Part shown: in pieces, positions 35,851 to 42,778 of the stretch
Layout of the letters: every line of letters starts with the position of its first letter
Numbering within the stretch: the first letter of the stretch is position 1
Assembly (NCBI RefSeq): GCF_050379415.1
Contig: NZ_JBNRLS010000002.1
Location: 186,001 to 250,000 of the forward strand
Reading direction: 5' to 3'
Length of the DNA: 64,000 bases
Source: Marinobacter sp050379415
GTDB taxonomy: Bacteria; Pseudomonadota; Gammaproteobacteria; Pseudomonadales; Oleiphilaceae
Program-made: the position numbers and the translations under genes
Notes under the pieces: model-generated
Told to the model about the DNA's origin: nothing
Database searches by the model: none
Seen by the model: the letters and a program-made list of their open reading frames with translations, nothing else

Positions 35851-36457
35851 TTTTGATGGCATGGACCCGAAAGACGTCTATCACATCCTGACCCAGACCA
35901 TCATTCCCCGGCCGGTCGCCTGGGTGCTGAGTGAAAACCCGGACGGTGATTACAACCTGGCGCCGTTCTCGTTCTTCACGCCGATTACCAGTAATCCGCC
36001 ATTGCTGATGTTTTCCGTCGGCAAGAAACCTACGGATGGCTCTTTCAAGGACACCCGGGTGAATATCGAAACCAACCGGCACTTTGTGGTGCATATTGCC
36101 CACCGGGAACTGGCAGAAGCGATGACCGAAACCTCCCGGACATTGCCGCACGGAGAATCCGAGCTCAAGAACGTAGACCTGGAACTGACGGAATTTGATG
36201 GTTCTCCTCTGCCGCGCCTGAAAGACTGCCGGGTGGCACTGGCCTGTGAGCTCTATGACATCAAGGAGATCGGCGCGGCACCCCAGTCCCTGATTTTCGG
36301 TAAGATCAACGCCATCCACGTGGCTGATGAGGCCGTGACCCGGGATGACAAGGAGCGACTGCGATTCGACGGTTCCGCCATTGATCCCCTGGGGAGACTC
36401 GGCGGCAGTGAATACGTTACTTTCGGTGAGATCCTGAAGGTCCCCCGGCCGGCTTGA
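35840..36457 (+). CDS. Flavin reductase-like FMN-binding protein
   Basis: A 205-residue protein of the flavin reductase/FMN-binding split-barrel family. It starts at the ATG at 35840, preceded by AGGAGG, rather than at an upstream codon inside the MFS gene. The conserved QTIIPRPVAWVLSENPDGDYNLAPFSFFTPITSNPP start (about 18-52) and SVGKKPTDGSFKDT segment bind FMN, and the middle IAHRELAEAMTETS is typical of the group. Such proteins reduce flavin with NAD(P)H or act as partner oxidoreductases. It overlaps the transporter gene upstream and precedes a LysR-type regulator by 22 bases. Confidence 0.9.
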   Translation: MQIDFDGMDPKDVYHILTQTIIPRPVAWVLSENPDGDYNLAPFSFFTPITSNPPLLMFSVGKKPTDGSFKDTRVNIETNRHFVVHIAHRELAEAMTETSRTLPHGESELKNVDLELTEFDGSPLPRLKDCRVALACELYDIKEIGAAPQSLIFGKINAIHVADEAVTRDDKERLRFDGSAIDPLGRLGGSEYVTFGEILKVPRPA

Positions 36458-36479
36458 CTCCCGCAGGAGGTCAGAATCC

Positions 36480-37397
36480 ATGGAACAGCTCAACCTCCGG
36501 CATCTGTATTATTTCTGGGTGATCAGCCGGGAAGGCTCGATCGCCCGCGCCAGCGAGGTGCTCGATCTGGCACCGCAAACCCTGAGCGGTCAGCTGGCCA
36601 CCTTCGAGTCGGCGGTCGGCGGAAGGCTTTTCCTCCGGGAACGGCGAAAGCTGGCACTGACGGATCTCGGCCGGATGATCCTCGGCTACGCTGATGACAT
36701 ATTCGCCCTGACCGGGGAGCTGACCGATACCCTGCAACTTGCACCCGCGGACCGGCCATTGACCCTGGCCGCGGGTATCTCCGCCTCGATCCACAAACTC
36801 ATTGCCTATTACCTGTTGCAGCCGGCCATGGCGCTCAAGCGACCAGTTCAGCTGGAATGCCGGACCGGCAGAACCGAGGATCTCGTGCTGAGCCTCAAAC
36901 GAAAGGAGCTGGATGTCGTACTGGCGGACCGGATGCCGGGGCTGGATGAGCACGGTCCTTTTACGGTACACCCGGTTGCGGGCTCCAGTATCAGCCTGTT
37001 CGCTGCACCGGCACTGGCTGCCAACCTGAAAGAGGGCTTTCCCGATTCCCTGAATGGCCAGCCATTGCTGGCCAATGCCACCGATGCACCGTATTTCGAG
37101 CGCCTGATGAACTGGCTGTCACTGCAGGGCGTGCGGATGAAGCTGATGGCCCGGGTCGATGACAGCGCGCTGATCAAGGTCTTCGGCCGCCAGGGTTATG
37201 GGGTGTTTGCCGCACCCACGGTGATACGACGGGAAGTCTGCCGGCAGTATGAGGTCGAGCACATCGCCAGAATTGATGAAGTGCAGGATGAACTGTTTGC
37301 CATCACGCGGGGCCGGAAGCTGGCCCATGAGGGCGTCCGGGCAATTTGCATGGACCCTGTCAATTTCAACGGGCTGAGTACGGATCTGGACAACTAA
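36480..37397 (+). CDS. LysR-family regulator, NhaR-like
   Basis: A 305-residue LysR-type regulator. The N-terminal helix-turn-helix starts LNLRHLYYFWVISREGSIARASEVLDLAPQTLSGQ, very like the start of NhaR, which senses sodium in enterics. The C-terminal half (about 90-300) is the usual periplasmic-binding-protein fold. No Na/H antiporter gene is adjacent, so the sodium role is not supported by context; it may control the flavin reductase and transporter upstream or act elsewhere. Ribosome site CAGGAGGT lies about 10 bases before the ATG. Confidence 0.86.
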   Translation: MEQLNLRHLYYFWVISREGSIARASEVLDLAPQTLSGQLATFESAVGGRLFLRERRKLALTDLGRMILGYADDIFALTGELTDTLQLAPADRPLTLAAGISASIHKLIAYYLLQPAMALKRPVQLECRTGRTEDLVLSLKRKELDVVLADRMPGLDEHGPFTVHPVAGSSISLFAAPALAANLKEGFPDSLNGQPLLANATDAPYFERLMNWLSLQGVRMKLMARVDDSALIKVFGRQGYGVFAAPTVIRREVCRQYEVEHIARIDEVQDELFAITRGRKLAHEGVRAICMDPVNFNGLSTDLDN

Positions 37398-37501
37398 TGC
37401 ATCGAATATTTCGATGTTAAAAGCTCAAAAAAGATTATTTTCTCGAAGTAGTGTTCGGAGGAACATAGGAATTGTGAAGTGGCAACTCGGAGGACGCAGC
37501 C

Positions 37502-37873
37502 ATGAAAACGATTCACAAGTTCCGCGTTGAAGCCGGTAAAGAGCCGACAACCCTTCACCTGAAAGAGGGCTACCGCGTAGTGCGCTGCGAATACATCGTC
37601 CCGCACAAGGCCGTATACCTCTGGGTGGAACAGCCGCTGAATGTAGGAACACCTACGGTCGAGCGTCAGTTCCGTTTGGCCCTTTCCGGTGAACCGGTGC
37701 CTGACCGCTTCGACTACTTGGGTACGGCACTGGATCCGTTCGGACCGGAGGCATATCACGTGTTCGCCCTGCCGGCCGGTGAAAAAGGCTTGCACTACAC
37801 CCCCGCAGACGATGGTGCGAGCAACGACCTCTTCAGCAGCGTCGGTTGGCAGTCCTCAGCAATGTCATCCTGA
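37502..37873 (+). CDS. Small conserved protein, DUF7352-like
   Basis: A 123-residue soluble protein. The pattern IHKFRVE, a middle with VYLWVEQP, ERQFRLALSGEPVPDRFDYLGTALDPF and EAYHVFAL is reminiscent of a small domain (DUF7352, as I recall it) seen in phage and bacterial genomes; its function is unknown. The family call is from memory and tentative. A GGAGG site precedes the ATG. It stands alone, with an UUCG-capped intrinsic terminator 13 bases after its stop, which argues that it is a real, separately expressed gene. Confidence 0.78.
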   Translation: MKTIHKFRVEAGKEPTTLHLKEGYRVVRCEYIVPHKAVYLWVEQPLNVGTPTVERQFRLALSGEPVPDRFDYLGTALDPFGPEAYHVFALPAGEKGLHYTPADDGASNDLFSSVGWQSSAMSS

Positions 37874-37886
37874 TGCGCACTCTCTT

Positions 37887-37906
37887 GGCCCTTCGGGGCC
37901 TTTTTT
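37887..37906 (+). terminator. Intrinsic terminator with UUCG loop
   Basis: GGCCC (37887-37891), TTCG loop, GGGCC (37896-37900) and six T. A short but stable terminator for the preceding gene. Confidence 0.85.
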
Positions 37907-37910
37907 CTTT

Positions 37911-38570
37911 TTACGGTGCTGCCAGGGGAAGGTGGCCGGTCTTGACCCAGATAACGGTTTCCTGCTCCACGAAGGGGTGATGCTGGCTCATGTGCGGGCT
38001 GCGAATCCAGGTGCCGACCGGATAGCGCCCATGTTCATCGCAGAATTCGCCGGAGAGCACAAAGATTTCCTCGCCACCAAAGTGTCGGTGGGGCTGGAAT
38101 ACCTCATTGGCCGGCCACTTCACCAGTGCCACATGCTCGTGCTCGAAATCGTGCAGGGGCATCACCTGAAGCCCGCCAATCCCCGGAAGCCACTCGGCCG
38201 TGCGGGTATCCACCCGGACAGTTTCCGTGTCTCTTTCGTCAAACTGGTGCAGTTTGACCAGCAGGGTACACCCTTCCTTGCTGAAGGGAGCATGTCCGCT
38301 GCCGGGCGGGTTTCGAAGATAGGTGCCGGCCGGATAGTCGCCGGTCTCGTCGGAGAAGACGCCTTCGAGTACCAGGATTTCCTCGCCCAGCGGGTGTTCA
38401 TGGCGCTTGAACGATGCTCCAGGCTCATAGCGAACCACGCTGGTTGCGTGACCCCGTTCGGCTTCTTCCCGGGCCAGTGGCTTTCGCAATACTCCGCCGG
38501 CTGGGCTGGGCACCCAGTCCATCTCTGCGGTACGGATCACGACTTTTTCACTGAAATCCATATTGAGCAT
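37911..38570 (-). CDS. Tandem cupin protein, ChrR-like
   Basis: A 219-residue protein with two cupin domains. The first carries FKRHEHPLGEEILVLEG and the second QPHRHFGGEEIFVLSGE, each giving a His/Glu metal site, with the GDYPAGTYLR and GRYPVGTWIR strands typical of the ChrR C-terminal domain. ChrR is a zinc anti-sigma factor, but the Cys/His N-terminal anti-sigma domain is missing and no ECF sigma gene is nearby, so it is more likely an acetylacetone-cleaving-type or unknown cupin enzyme. I use the ATG at 38570, six bases after AGAGG; a longer frame upstream has no ribosome site. It lies 71 bases after the isochorismatase gene. Confidence 0.85.
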   Translation of the reverse strand: MLNMDFSEKVVIRTAEMDWVPSPAGGVLRKPLAREEAERGHATSVVRYEPGASFKRHEHPLGEEILVLEGVFSDETGDYPAGTYLRNPPGSGHAPFSKEGCTLLVKLHQFDERDTETVRVDTRTAEWLPGIGGLQVMPLHDFEHEHVALVKWPANEVFQPHRHFGGEEIFVLSGEFCDEHGRYPVGTWIRSPHMSQHHPFVEQETVIWVKTGHLPLAAP

Positions 38571-38641
38571 GACAAACCTCTGATAACTGGAGTGCCGGGA
38601 ATACGCCAGCGGATGGACGCTGGATGACCCCATCAGGCCCT

Positions 38642-39172
38642 TTACTTGATGAGCGTCTGGATATCCCGGAATCGCGGATGCCGGCAATCGCGCATCCACT
38701 CGAAAGCAACCATTTCCAGGGTAACAATCCGGGCTCCACTCTCGTTCAGCCGGTCCAGGGCGACATCCCGGTCAAAATCGTTTCTGGATCCGGTGGCATC
38801 CGCCACCACCCAAACCTTATAGCCCGCATCCAGGAGGCTCAGGGCAGTCTGCATCATACAGACATGCGTCTCACAGCCACCAATGACAATATGCTGCCGA
38901 CCCTCCGGCAGCTGGTCGATCAGGCCATCCGGGCAGGCATCAAAATGGGTCTTGTCGAGAACCGAATCGCAGAGTTCCCGCACCGAGTCAATATTGGGGC
39001 CGAGTTTGTCCGGCAACTGTTCGGTGCCGAGCACAGGAACCCCTAGGAGCCCCGCAATCGTCGCGAGTGTCGTACACCGGTCTGCGACTTCCTCGCCGAA
39101 GCTGATCGCGGGCATCAGCTTTTCCTGGACATCGATCAGGATCAGGACTGATTGGTCTGCTTTCATCAGCAT
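38642..39172 (-). CDS. Isochorismatase-family hydrolase (YcaC-like)
   Basis: A 176-residue cysteine hydrolase of the isochorismatase superfamily. The catalytic triad is visible: D14 in ILIDVQEKL, K74 in LDKTHFDAC and C100 in IGGCETHVCMMQTA. The length and the single-domain form fit the YcaC/nicotinamidase-like group rather than true isochorismatases of siderophore synthesis. The substrate is unknown; amides and related C-N bonds are typical. It precedes the cupin gene on the same strand and is divergent from the DUF2905 gene, with 48 bases between starts. Confidence 0.88.
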   Translation of the reverse strand: MLMKADQSVLILIDVQEKLMPAISFGEEVADRCTTLATIAGLLGVPVLGTEQLPDKLGPNIDSVRELCDSVLDKTHFDACPDGLIDQLPEGRQHIVIGGCETHVCMMQTALSLLDAGYKVWVVADATGSRNDFDRDVALDRLNESGARIVTLEMVAFEWMRDCRHPRFRDIQTLIK

Positions 39173-39220
39173 TGTTATTCTCCTTGTTCTGAGAGGGCAG
39201 TTTCGTAAGAGGAGTTCCCC

Positions 39221-39427
39221 ATGGCGCGATGGCTGGTGATCGCGGGCCTTATTCTTGTTCTGCTTGGAGCCATACTACATTTCGCCCCGGGCCTGCTGAA
39301 CTGGTTCGGCAAATTACCGGGGGATATTAACATCCGATCGGAAAACAGTCGGGTGTTTATACCGATTACCTCGATGATTATCATCAGCGTTCTGTTAACG
39401 ATAGTTCTGAACCTGTTCAACCGTTAA
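39221..39427 (+). CDS. DUF2905 small membrane protein
   Basis: A 68-residue protein with two transmembrane helices (about 4-24 and 47-66) separated by a conserved loop WFGKLPGDINIRSENSRVFIPI, the recognisable core of the DUF2905 family. It lies in the inner membrane; no function is known. AAGAGGAG precedes the ATG. It is a short stand-alone gene divergent from the isochorismatase, with tRNA-Ser 128 bases downstream. Confidence 0.9.
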   Translation: MARWLVIAGLILVLLGAILHFAPGLLNWFGKLPGDINIRSENSRVFIPITSMIIISVLLTIVLNLFNR

Positions 39428-39477
39428 CCGGAATTCGGGCCAACGTGAAATTTTTTCGGTGATTTCCGGATAGGGTG

Positions 39478-39506
39478 TTGCCAAGGGCCTGAAAAACCAT
39501 TACAGT
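39478..39506 (+). promoter_or_regulatory. tRNA-Ser promoter
   Basis: TTGCCA (39478-39483), a 17-base spacer and TACAGT (39501-39506), followed by a GC-rich start region (TTGCGCCC) like that of stringently controlled stable-RNA promoters. Confidence 0.65.
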
Positions 39507-39554
39507 TTGCGCCCTCAAATGAGCGGCAACACCGCTGATTTGAAACAGTTTATT

Positions 39555-39645
39555 GGAGAGGTGGCCGAGTGGCTGAAGGCGCACGCCTGGAAAGTGTGTA
39601 TACGTTAATAGCGTATCGAGGGTTCGAATCCCTCCCTCTCCGCCA
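39555..39645 (+). tRNA. tRNA-Ser(GGA)
   Basis: The acceptor stem GGAGAGG (39555-39561) pairs with CCTCTCC (39635-39641), followed by G and an encoded CCA. The anticodon loop CTGGAAA places GGA at 39589-39591, reading UCC and UCU. The long variable arm (GTATACGTTAATAGCGTATC region) is characteristic of serine tRNAs, and the T loop GTTCGAATC is intact. Confidence 0.97.
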
Positions 39646-39649
39646 ATAC

Positions 39650-39680
39650 AAAACCCCGTCAGAAATGGCGGGGTTTTTTA
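39650..39680 (+). terminator. tRNA-Ser terminator
   Basis: AAAACCCCG (39650-39658) pairs with CGGGGTTTT (39669-39677), and the T-run continues to 39679. A strong intrinsic terminator right after the tRNA. Confidence 0.92.
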
Positions 39681-39745
39681 TTGGGCGTATTCCAGGTCTA
39701 AACTTGATGAGTATCACTTCTTGAGCGGTATCCAGCCTCGTGGGT

Positions 39746-39790
39746 TTGACAGTAGGGAATAACTATATATAAAAGAGGTATAACCTACTG
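39746..39790 (+). promoter_or_regulatory. Promoter enclosed by an inverted repeat
   Basis: A perfect TTGACA (39746-39751), a 16-base spacer and TATAAA (39768-39773) lie just before the YeeE/YedE gene. CAGTAGG (39750-39756) and CCTACTG (39784-39790) form a perfect 7-bp inverted repeat that spans from the -35 to beyond the start point. This is the layout of a repressor operator; the repressor is not encoded nearby. Confidence 0.6.
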
Positions 39791-39808
39791 TATGACAAGG
39801 AGCACTGT

Positions 39809-40315
39809 ATGTCTCCACGCCCCTTCTGGTCACCTCTATGGGCAGGCATCGCCCTTGGGTTGGCGTTATTTCTCACCTTTGTCCTGACCGGTCACGGCTT
39901 GGGCGCCAGTGGTTTCTTTACCCGGTTTACCGCGGAAGTTGGTCAGTGGCTGGCACCGGAGCTGACGGCGGCCAACCGCTACCTGGGCGATTATGTCCGG
40001 GGTGAGCCGCTGCAGGCCTGGATCACCTGGGAGGTGCTCGGAGCGTTCATTGGGGCACTTGTCGGCGCGCTCTCCGGTCGAAGGTTCAGGCCTCAGGTGG
40101 AACGGGGACCGTCATCCGGGGTGAGTAGCCGGCTCGTGCTGGCTCTGATCGGTGGCGTCCTGACAGGGCTCGGAGCCCGATTGGCACGCGGCTGCACCAG
40201 CGGCCTCGGTCTTTCCGGTGGCGCGGCACTGGCGGTCGGGGGCTTTGTGTTCCTGATCTGCTTCTTCGCAGCGGGTTTCCTGTTCAGCTTTGTTGTAAGG
40301 AGGTACTGGCAATGA
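39809..40315 (+). CDS. YeeE/YedE-type transporter, first half
   Basis: A 168-residue inner-membrane protein with four hydrophobic helices. It carries RLARGCTSGLGLSGGAAL (about 127-144), the conserved Cys-containing motif of the YeeE/YedE family, some of whose members import thiosulfate (TsuA). AAGGAG lies 8 bases before the ATG. Here the family is split into two half-size proteins: the stop overlaps the ATG of the next gene (ATGA), so they probably assemble as a pair. Transport of a reduced sulfur compound is inferred from the family, not shown. Confidence 0.88.
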   Translation: MSPRPFWSPLWAGIALGLALFLTFVLTGHGLGASGFFTRFTAEVGQWLAPELTAANRYLGDYVRGEPLQAWITWEVLGAFIGALVGALSGRRFRPQVERGPSSGVSSRLVLALIGGVLTGLGARLARGCTSGLGLSGGAALAVGGFVFLICFFAAGFLFSFVVRRYWQ

Positions 40316-40923
40316 TCTGGCCTCTCTATGATTCTGGCATTGCGTCCGGTTTGCTTGCCGGCTTCCTGTTCGGCTTTGTACTGGAAAATGCAGGATTTGG
40401 TAGCCCGCGGAAGCTCACCGGGCAATTCCGCCTTGAAGACTGGTCCGTGTTCAAGGTGATGTTTACCGCGGTTATTGTGGCGGCTGTACTGCTGTGGCTG
40501 TCGAAACAGTTCGGTTTGATGGGGATTGGTAGCTACTACGTACCTACCCCGTTCTACATCGCGATGGCGGTCGGCGGGTTGCTGATCGGGGCCGGATTTG
40601 CCATTGGCGGCTATTGCCCGGGCACTTCGGTGGCCGGGTTCGCCGGGGGGCGGATCGACGCCGTCGTGTTCATGGCCGGAATGGTGCTGGGCACCGCACT
40701 GTTTGCCGCCTGGTTCGGCCCGCTTGAGGAGCTCTACTTCGCCACACCCGGCCCGCAAGGGCAGACTCTGATGGATCTTACCGGTATTCCCGAATGGCTC
40801 ATTATTCTCGTACTGGCGGCAATGGCCTGGGGCGGTTTCAAGCTGGGCAGCAAGCTTGAACAGAAGCTGGGCGGACCCTACCAGGCCTCTGACCTTTATC
40901 CGGCCGACAACAAACAGAACTGA
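40312..40923 (+). CDS. YeeE/YedE-type transporter, second half
   Basis: A 203-residue membrane protein with about six helices, partner of the gene it overlaps by 4 bases. IGGYCPGTSVAGFAGGRIDAVVF (about 101-123) repeats the conserved Cys motif of YeeE/YedE, so the pair supplies one conserved thiol on each half, matching the pseudo-twofold design of full-length members. Thiol relay along the pore is how such proteins are thought to move thiosulfate. A 12-base gap separates it from the Cys-repeat lipoprotein gene, pointing to a joint function at the membrane. Confidence 0.9.
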   Translation: MIWPLYDSGIASGLLAGFLFGFVLENAGFGSPRKLTGQFRLEDWSVFKVMFTAVIVAAVLLWLSKQFGLMGIGSYYVPTPFYIAMAVGGLLIGAGFAIGGYCPGTSVAGFAGGRIDAVVFMAGMVLGTALFAAWFGPLEELYFATPGPQGQTLMDLTGIPEWLIILVLAAMAWGGFKLGSKLEQKLGGPYQASDLYPADNKQN

Positions 40924-40935
40924 AGGAGCACAGTC

Positions 40936-41745
40936 ATGACCTGTTACCGTTTCAAACGTGCCGCATTGCCTGTGGCCATTACCATCGCCCTGGGCATGGG
41001 TGTTACCGGATGCTCCGATTCGCAGAACCCGGCAGCAACACCGGCTCAGACAAGCAGTCAGTCGGCCGCCAATCCCTGTGCGGCCGCGAATCCGTGTGCG
41101 GCCGCCAGCCAGAGTGCGGCGAACCCCTGTGCCGCCGCCAACCCTTGTGCTGCAGCCAGCCCGTCAGCGAACCCCTGTGCGGCGGCCTCCGGTTCGGGTA
41201 GTGGTGCAGCCCGGCCGATGCCTGCTGCCGTTCCCGGAACGGCCACGCAGAATCCTGATCGCGCCTTACCGTTTGCAATCGAAAACGATTGGGCCATGGT
41301 GCCCTACGGCAGCGAGATGCCTCAGGTTGTCAAAAACTACAATCGGCCGTCACCGTTTATTGCCGCCGGCGGTCACGTCGAGAAAGGTGCAATGGCAGAA
41401 CTGAAGGCCCAGGGATTCAATACCGTGGTCAGTCTGCTCACCGAAGAAGAAGGGGTGGCAGAGGAAAAGGCCGAGGCACATGCCGCCGGCCTGAATTTCT
41501 ATGCACTTGGCGTTTCAACCACGGCGCCAACCCAGGCTCAGGTGGAGGCGTTCGCGAAGATCGCATCCTCGCCGGCGAACTATCCCATTCTGGTTCACTG
41601 CGCCAGCAGTAACCGGGTAGGCGCCATGTGGGCGCTGTATCGGTTCCATATGGGTGTGCCAGCGGAAATTGCCATTGAGGAAGGGCGCGCTGCCGGCCTG
41701 AAAACGAGCCGGGAAGGTGCCGTCCGGGAACTCATGGGCCTTTGA
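40936..41745 (+). CDS. Lipoprotein with NPC repeats and a C-x4-R phosphatase/sulfurtransferase-like domain
   Basis: A 269-residue protein with three parts. Residues 1-26 are a lipoprotein signal ending in VTGC (lipidated Cys26). Residues 46-84 contain five copies of NPCAA (N at 46, 52, 63, 69, 79), arranged as two pairs plus one in an Ala/Ser-rich linker. Residues 115-269 form an alpha/beta domain with HCASSNR, giving H221, C222 and R227, a thiolate loop C-x4-R like that of the DUF442/TIGR01244 proteins rather than the C-x5-R of tyrosine phosphatases. It should face the periplasm. Persulfide or metal handling by the cysteine repeats is inferred. It shares a transcript with the YeeE/YedE pair upstream and the His-rich protein downstream. 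Confidence 0.82.
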   Translation: MTCYRFKRAALPVAITIALGMGVTGCSDSQNPAATPAQTSSQSAANPCAAANPCAAASQSAANPCAAANPCAAASPSANPCAAASGSGSGAARPMPAAVPGTATQNPDRALPFAIENDWAMVPYGSEMPQVVKNYNRPSPFIAAGGHVEKGAMAELKAQGFNTVVSLLTEEEGVAEEKAEAHAAGLNFYALGVSTTAPTQAQVEAFAKIASSPANYPILVHCASSNRVGAMWALYRFHMGVPAEIAIEEGRAAGLKTSREGAVRELMGL

Positions 41746-42413
41746 TGGATTTTCAGCCTGACCTCTCGGCCCTGACGGACAATGAGCTCGAAAGCCTTCT
41801 GGATTCGGCCAAGCGGGTCCGGGAGTGCTATCGCGTGCTTGAGAAAGGCGGCCTGAATATTGTCGGTGAGGTTCTGAAGGGGCAGGGAACCTTCTATGAA
41901 ATGGAACATTACCCCAAGGGTGATGTCTTCGACCGGGACACGCGTAGCCAGTACTACTATCATGCCCACCGAGCTGACAACCCCGAACACGGGCATTTCC
42001 ACACGTTCCTGAGACTGCCGGACGAAGAGCAGGGCGACGATTGCACCATGCACCTGATTGCCATTTCCATGGATGCCTGGGGCTATCCGATTGGTCTGTT
42101 CACCACCAATCGCTGGGTGACCGACGAGAAGTGGCATTCTGCCGACCAGGTCATCCCCCGGCTTGGCGAATTCGAGATAGACCACGCGTCCCCGAGTTGG
42201 CCGGTAAATATCTGGATAACCGATTTTGTCCGGCTTTACCGGTTTCATATTTCAGCCTTGCTGGAAGAACGTGATCGGGTCATCCAGTCCGTCGGGCGGC
42301 CGCTTGATGAGGTCCTGGAGAACCGGGACTTTGAGGTCCTCAGCAGCTGTGAGGTTGATGTCGAAGGGTGGCAGAAAACTCTGAACCAGGCCTTACGACA
42401 ACCGCATCGCTGA
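41745..42413 (+). CDS. His-rich conserved protein, function unknown
   Basis: A 222-residue soluble protein that starts at the ATG overlapping the stop of the lipoprotein gene (TGATG). A TTG one codon earlier is less likely. The centre holds YYYHAHRADNPEHGHFHTF (about 68-86), five histidines that could form a metal site, followed by MHLIAISMDAWGYPIGLFTTNRWVT. I recall a family numbered DUF6969 with this pattern, but I am not certain. No signal peptide is present, so it stays in the cytosol. Tight coupling to the lipoprotein suggests a shared pathway, probably in sulfur or metal metabolism. Confidence 0.8.
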   Translation: MDFQPDLSALTDNELESLLDSAKRVRECYRVLEKGGLNIVGEVLKGQGTFYEMEHYPKGDVFDRDTRSQYYYHAHRADNPEHGHFHTFLRLPDEEQGDDCTMHLIAISMDAWGYPIGLFTTNRWVTDEKWHSADQVIPRLGEFEIDHASPSWPVNIWITDFVRLYRFHISALLEERDRVIQSVGRPLDEVLENRDFEVLSSCEVDVEGWQKTLNQALRQPHR

Positions 42414-42417
42414 AATG

Positions 42418-42696
42418 TCAGTAGCGTACCCCGAAATTCGAAAACTCCCCGTTGGCCCGCTGTTCCTCAATCTCGATATCAGTCACTTTGGCTGCAGGGG
42501 GGCCTTCCTGGCACCACTGGTGTAGTTGCCGGAGCTCTTCCGGACTGCCTTCGGCAATCACCTCGACGCGTCCGTCCGGCAGGTTCCTTGCATAGCCGGA
42601 GAGTCCCAGCCGATTGGCTTCCTTCTCGGTGGAGGCCCGGTAGTAGACTCCTTGCACCTTGCCCGAGATCAGCATTTTCCAGCGTTTCTTGTCCAT
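42418..42696 (-). CDS. Acylphosphatase
   Basis: Hydrolyses the carboxyl-phosphate bond of acyl phosphates. 92 residues, the usual size, with the catalytic R20 in GKVQGVYYRAS and N38 in GYARNLPDGRVEV. A small cytosolic housekeeping enzyme. It is convergent with the His-rich protein gene (4 bases apart) and divergent from the fructosamine kinase gene. No terminator is visible between the convergent genes. Confidence 0.95.
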   Translation of the reverse strand: MDKKRWKMLISGKVQGVYYRASTEKEANRLGLSGYARNLPDGRVEVIAEGSPEELRQLHQWCQEGPPAAKVTDIEIEEQRANGEFSNFGVRY

Positions 42697-42778
42697 AGCG
42701 GTCGCGCGACTCCGTTACATGTTAGCCTGAGACCAATCTAACGCCCCGGCCGGAAACGATTCAAGGAAGGGTAAAGCC

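Noticed and set aside
39555..39645. tRNA-Ser as an integration site for an island
   Set aside because: No integrase, no repeated tRNA 3' end was noticed downstream, and neighbouring genes look native in composition.
41066..41190. Short DNA repeats taken as a possible CRISPR or satellite
   Set aside because: They encode the in-frame NPCAA repeats of the lipoprotein and have no spacer structure.
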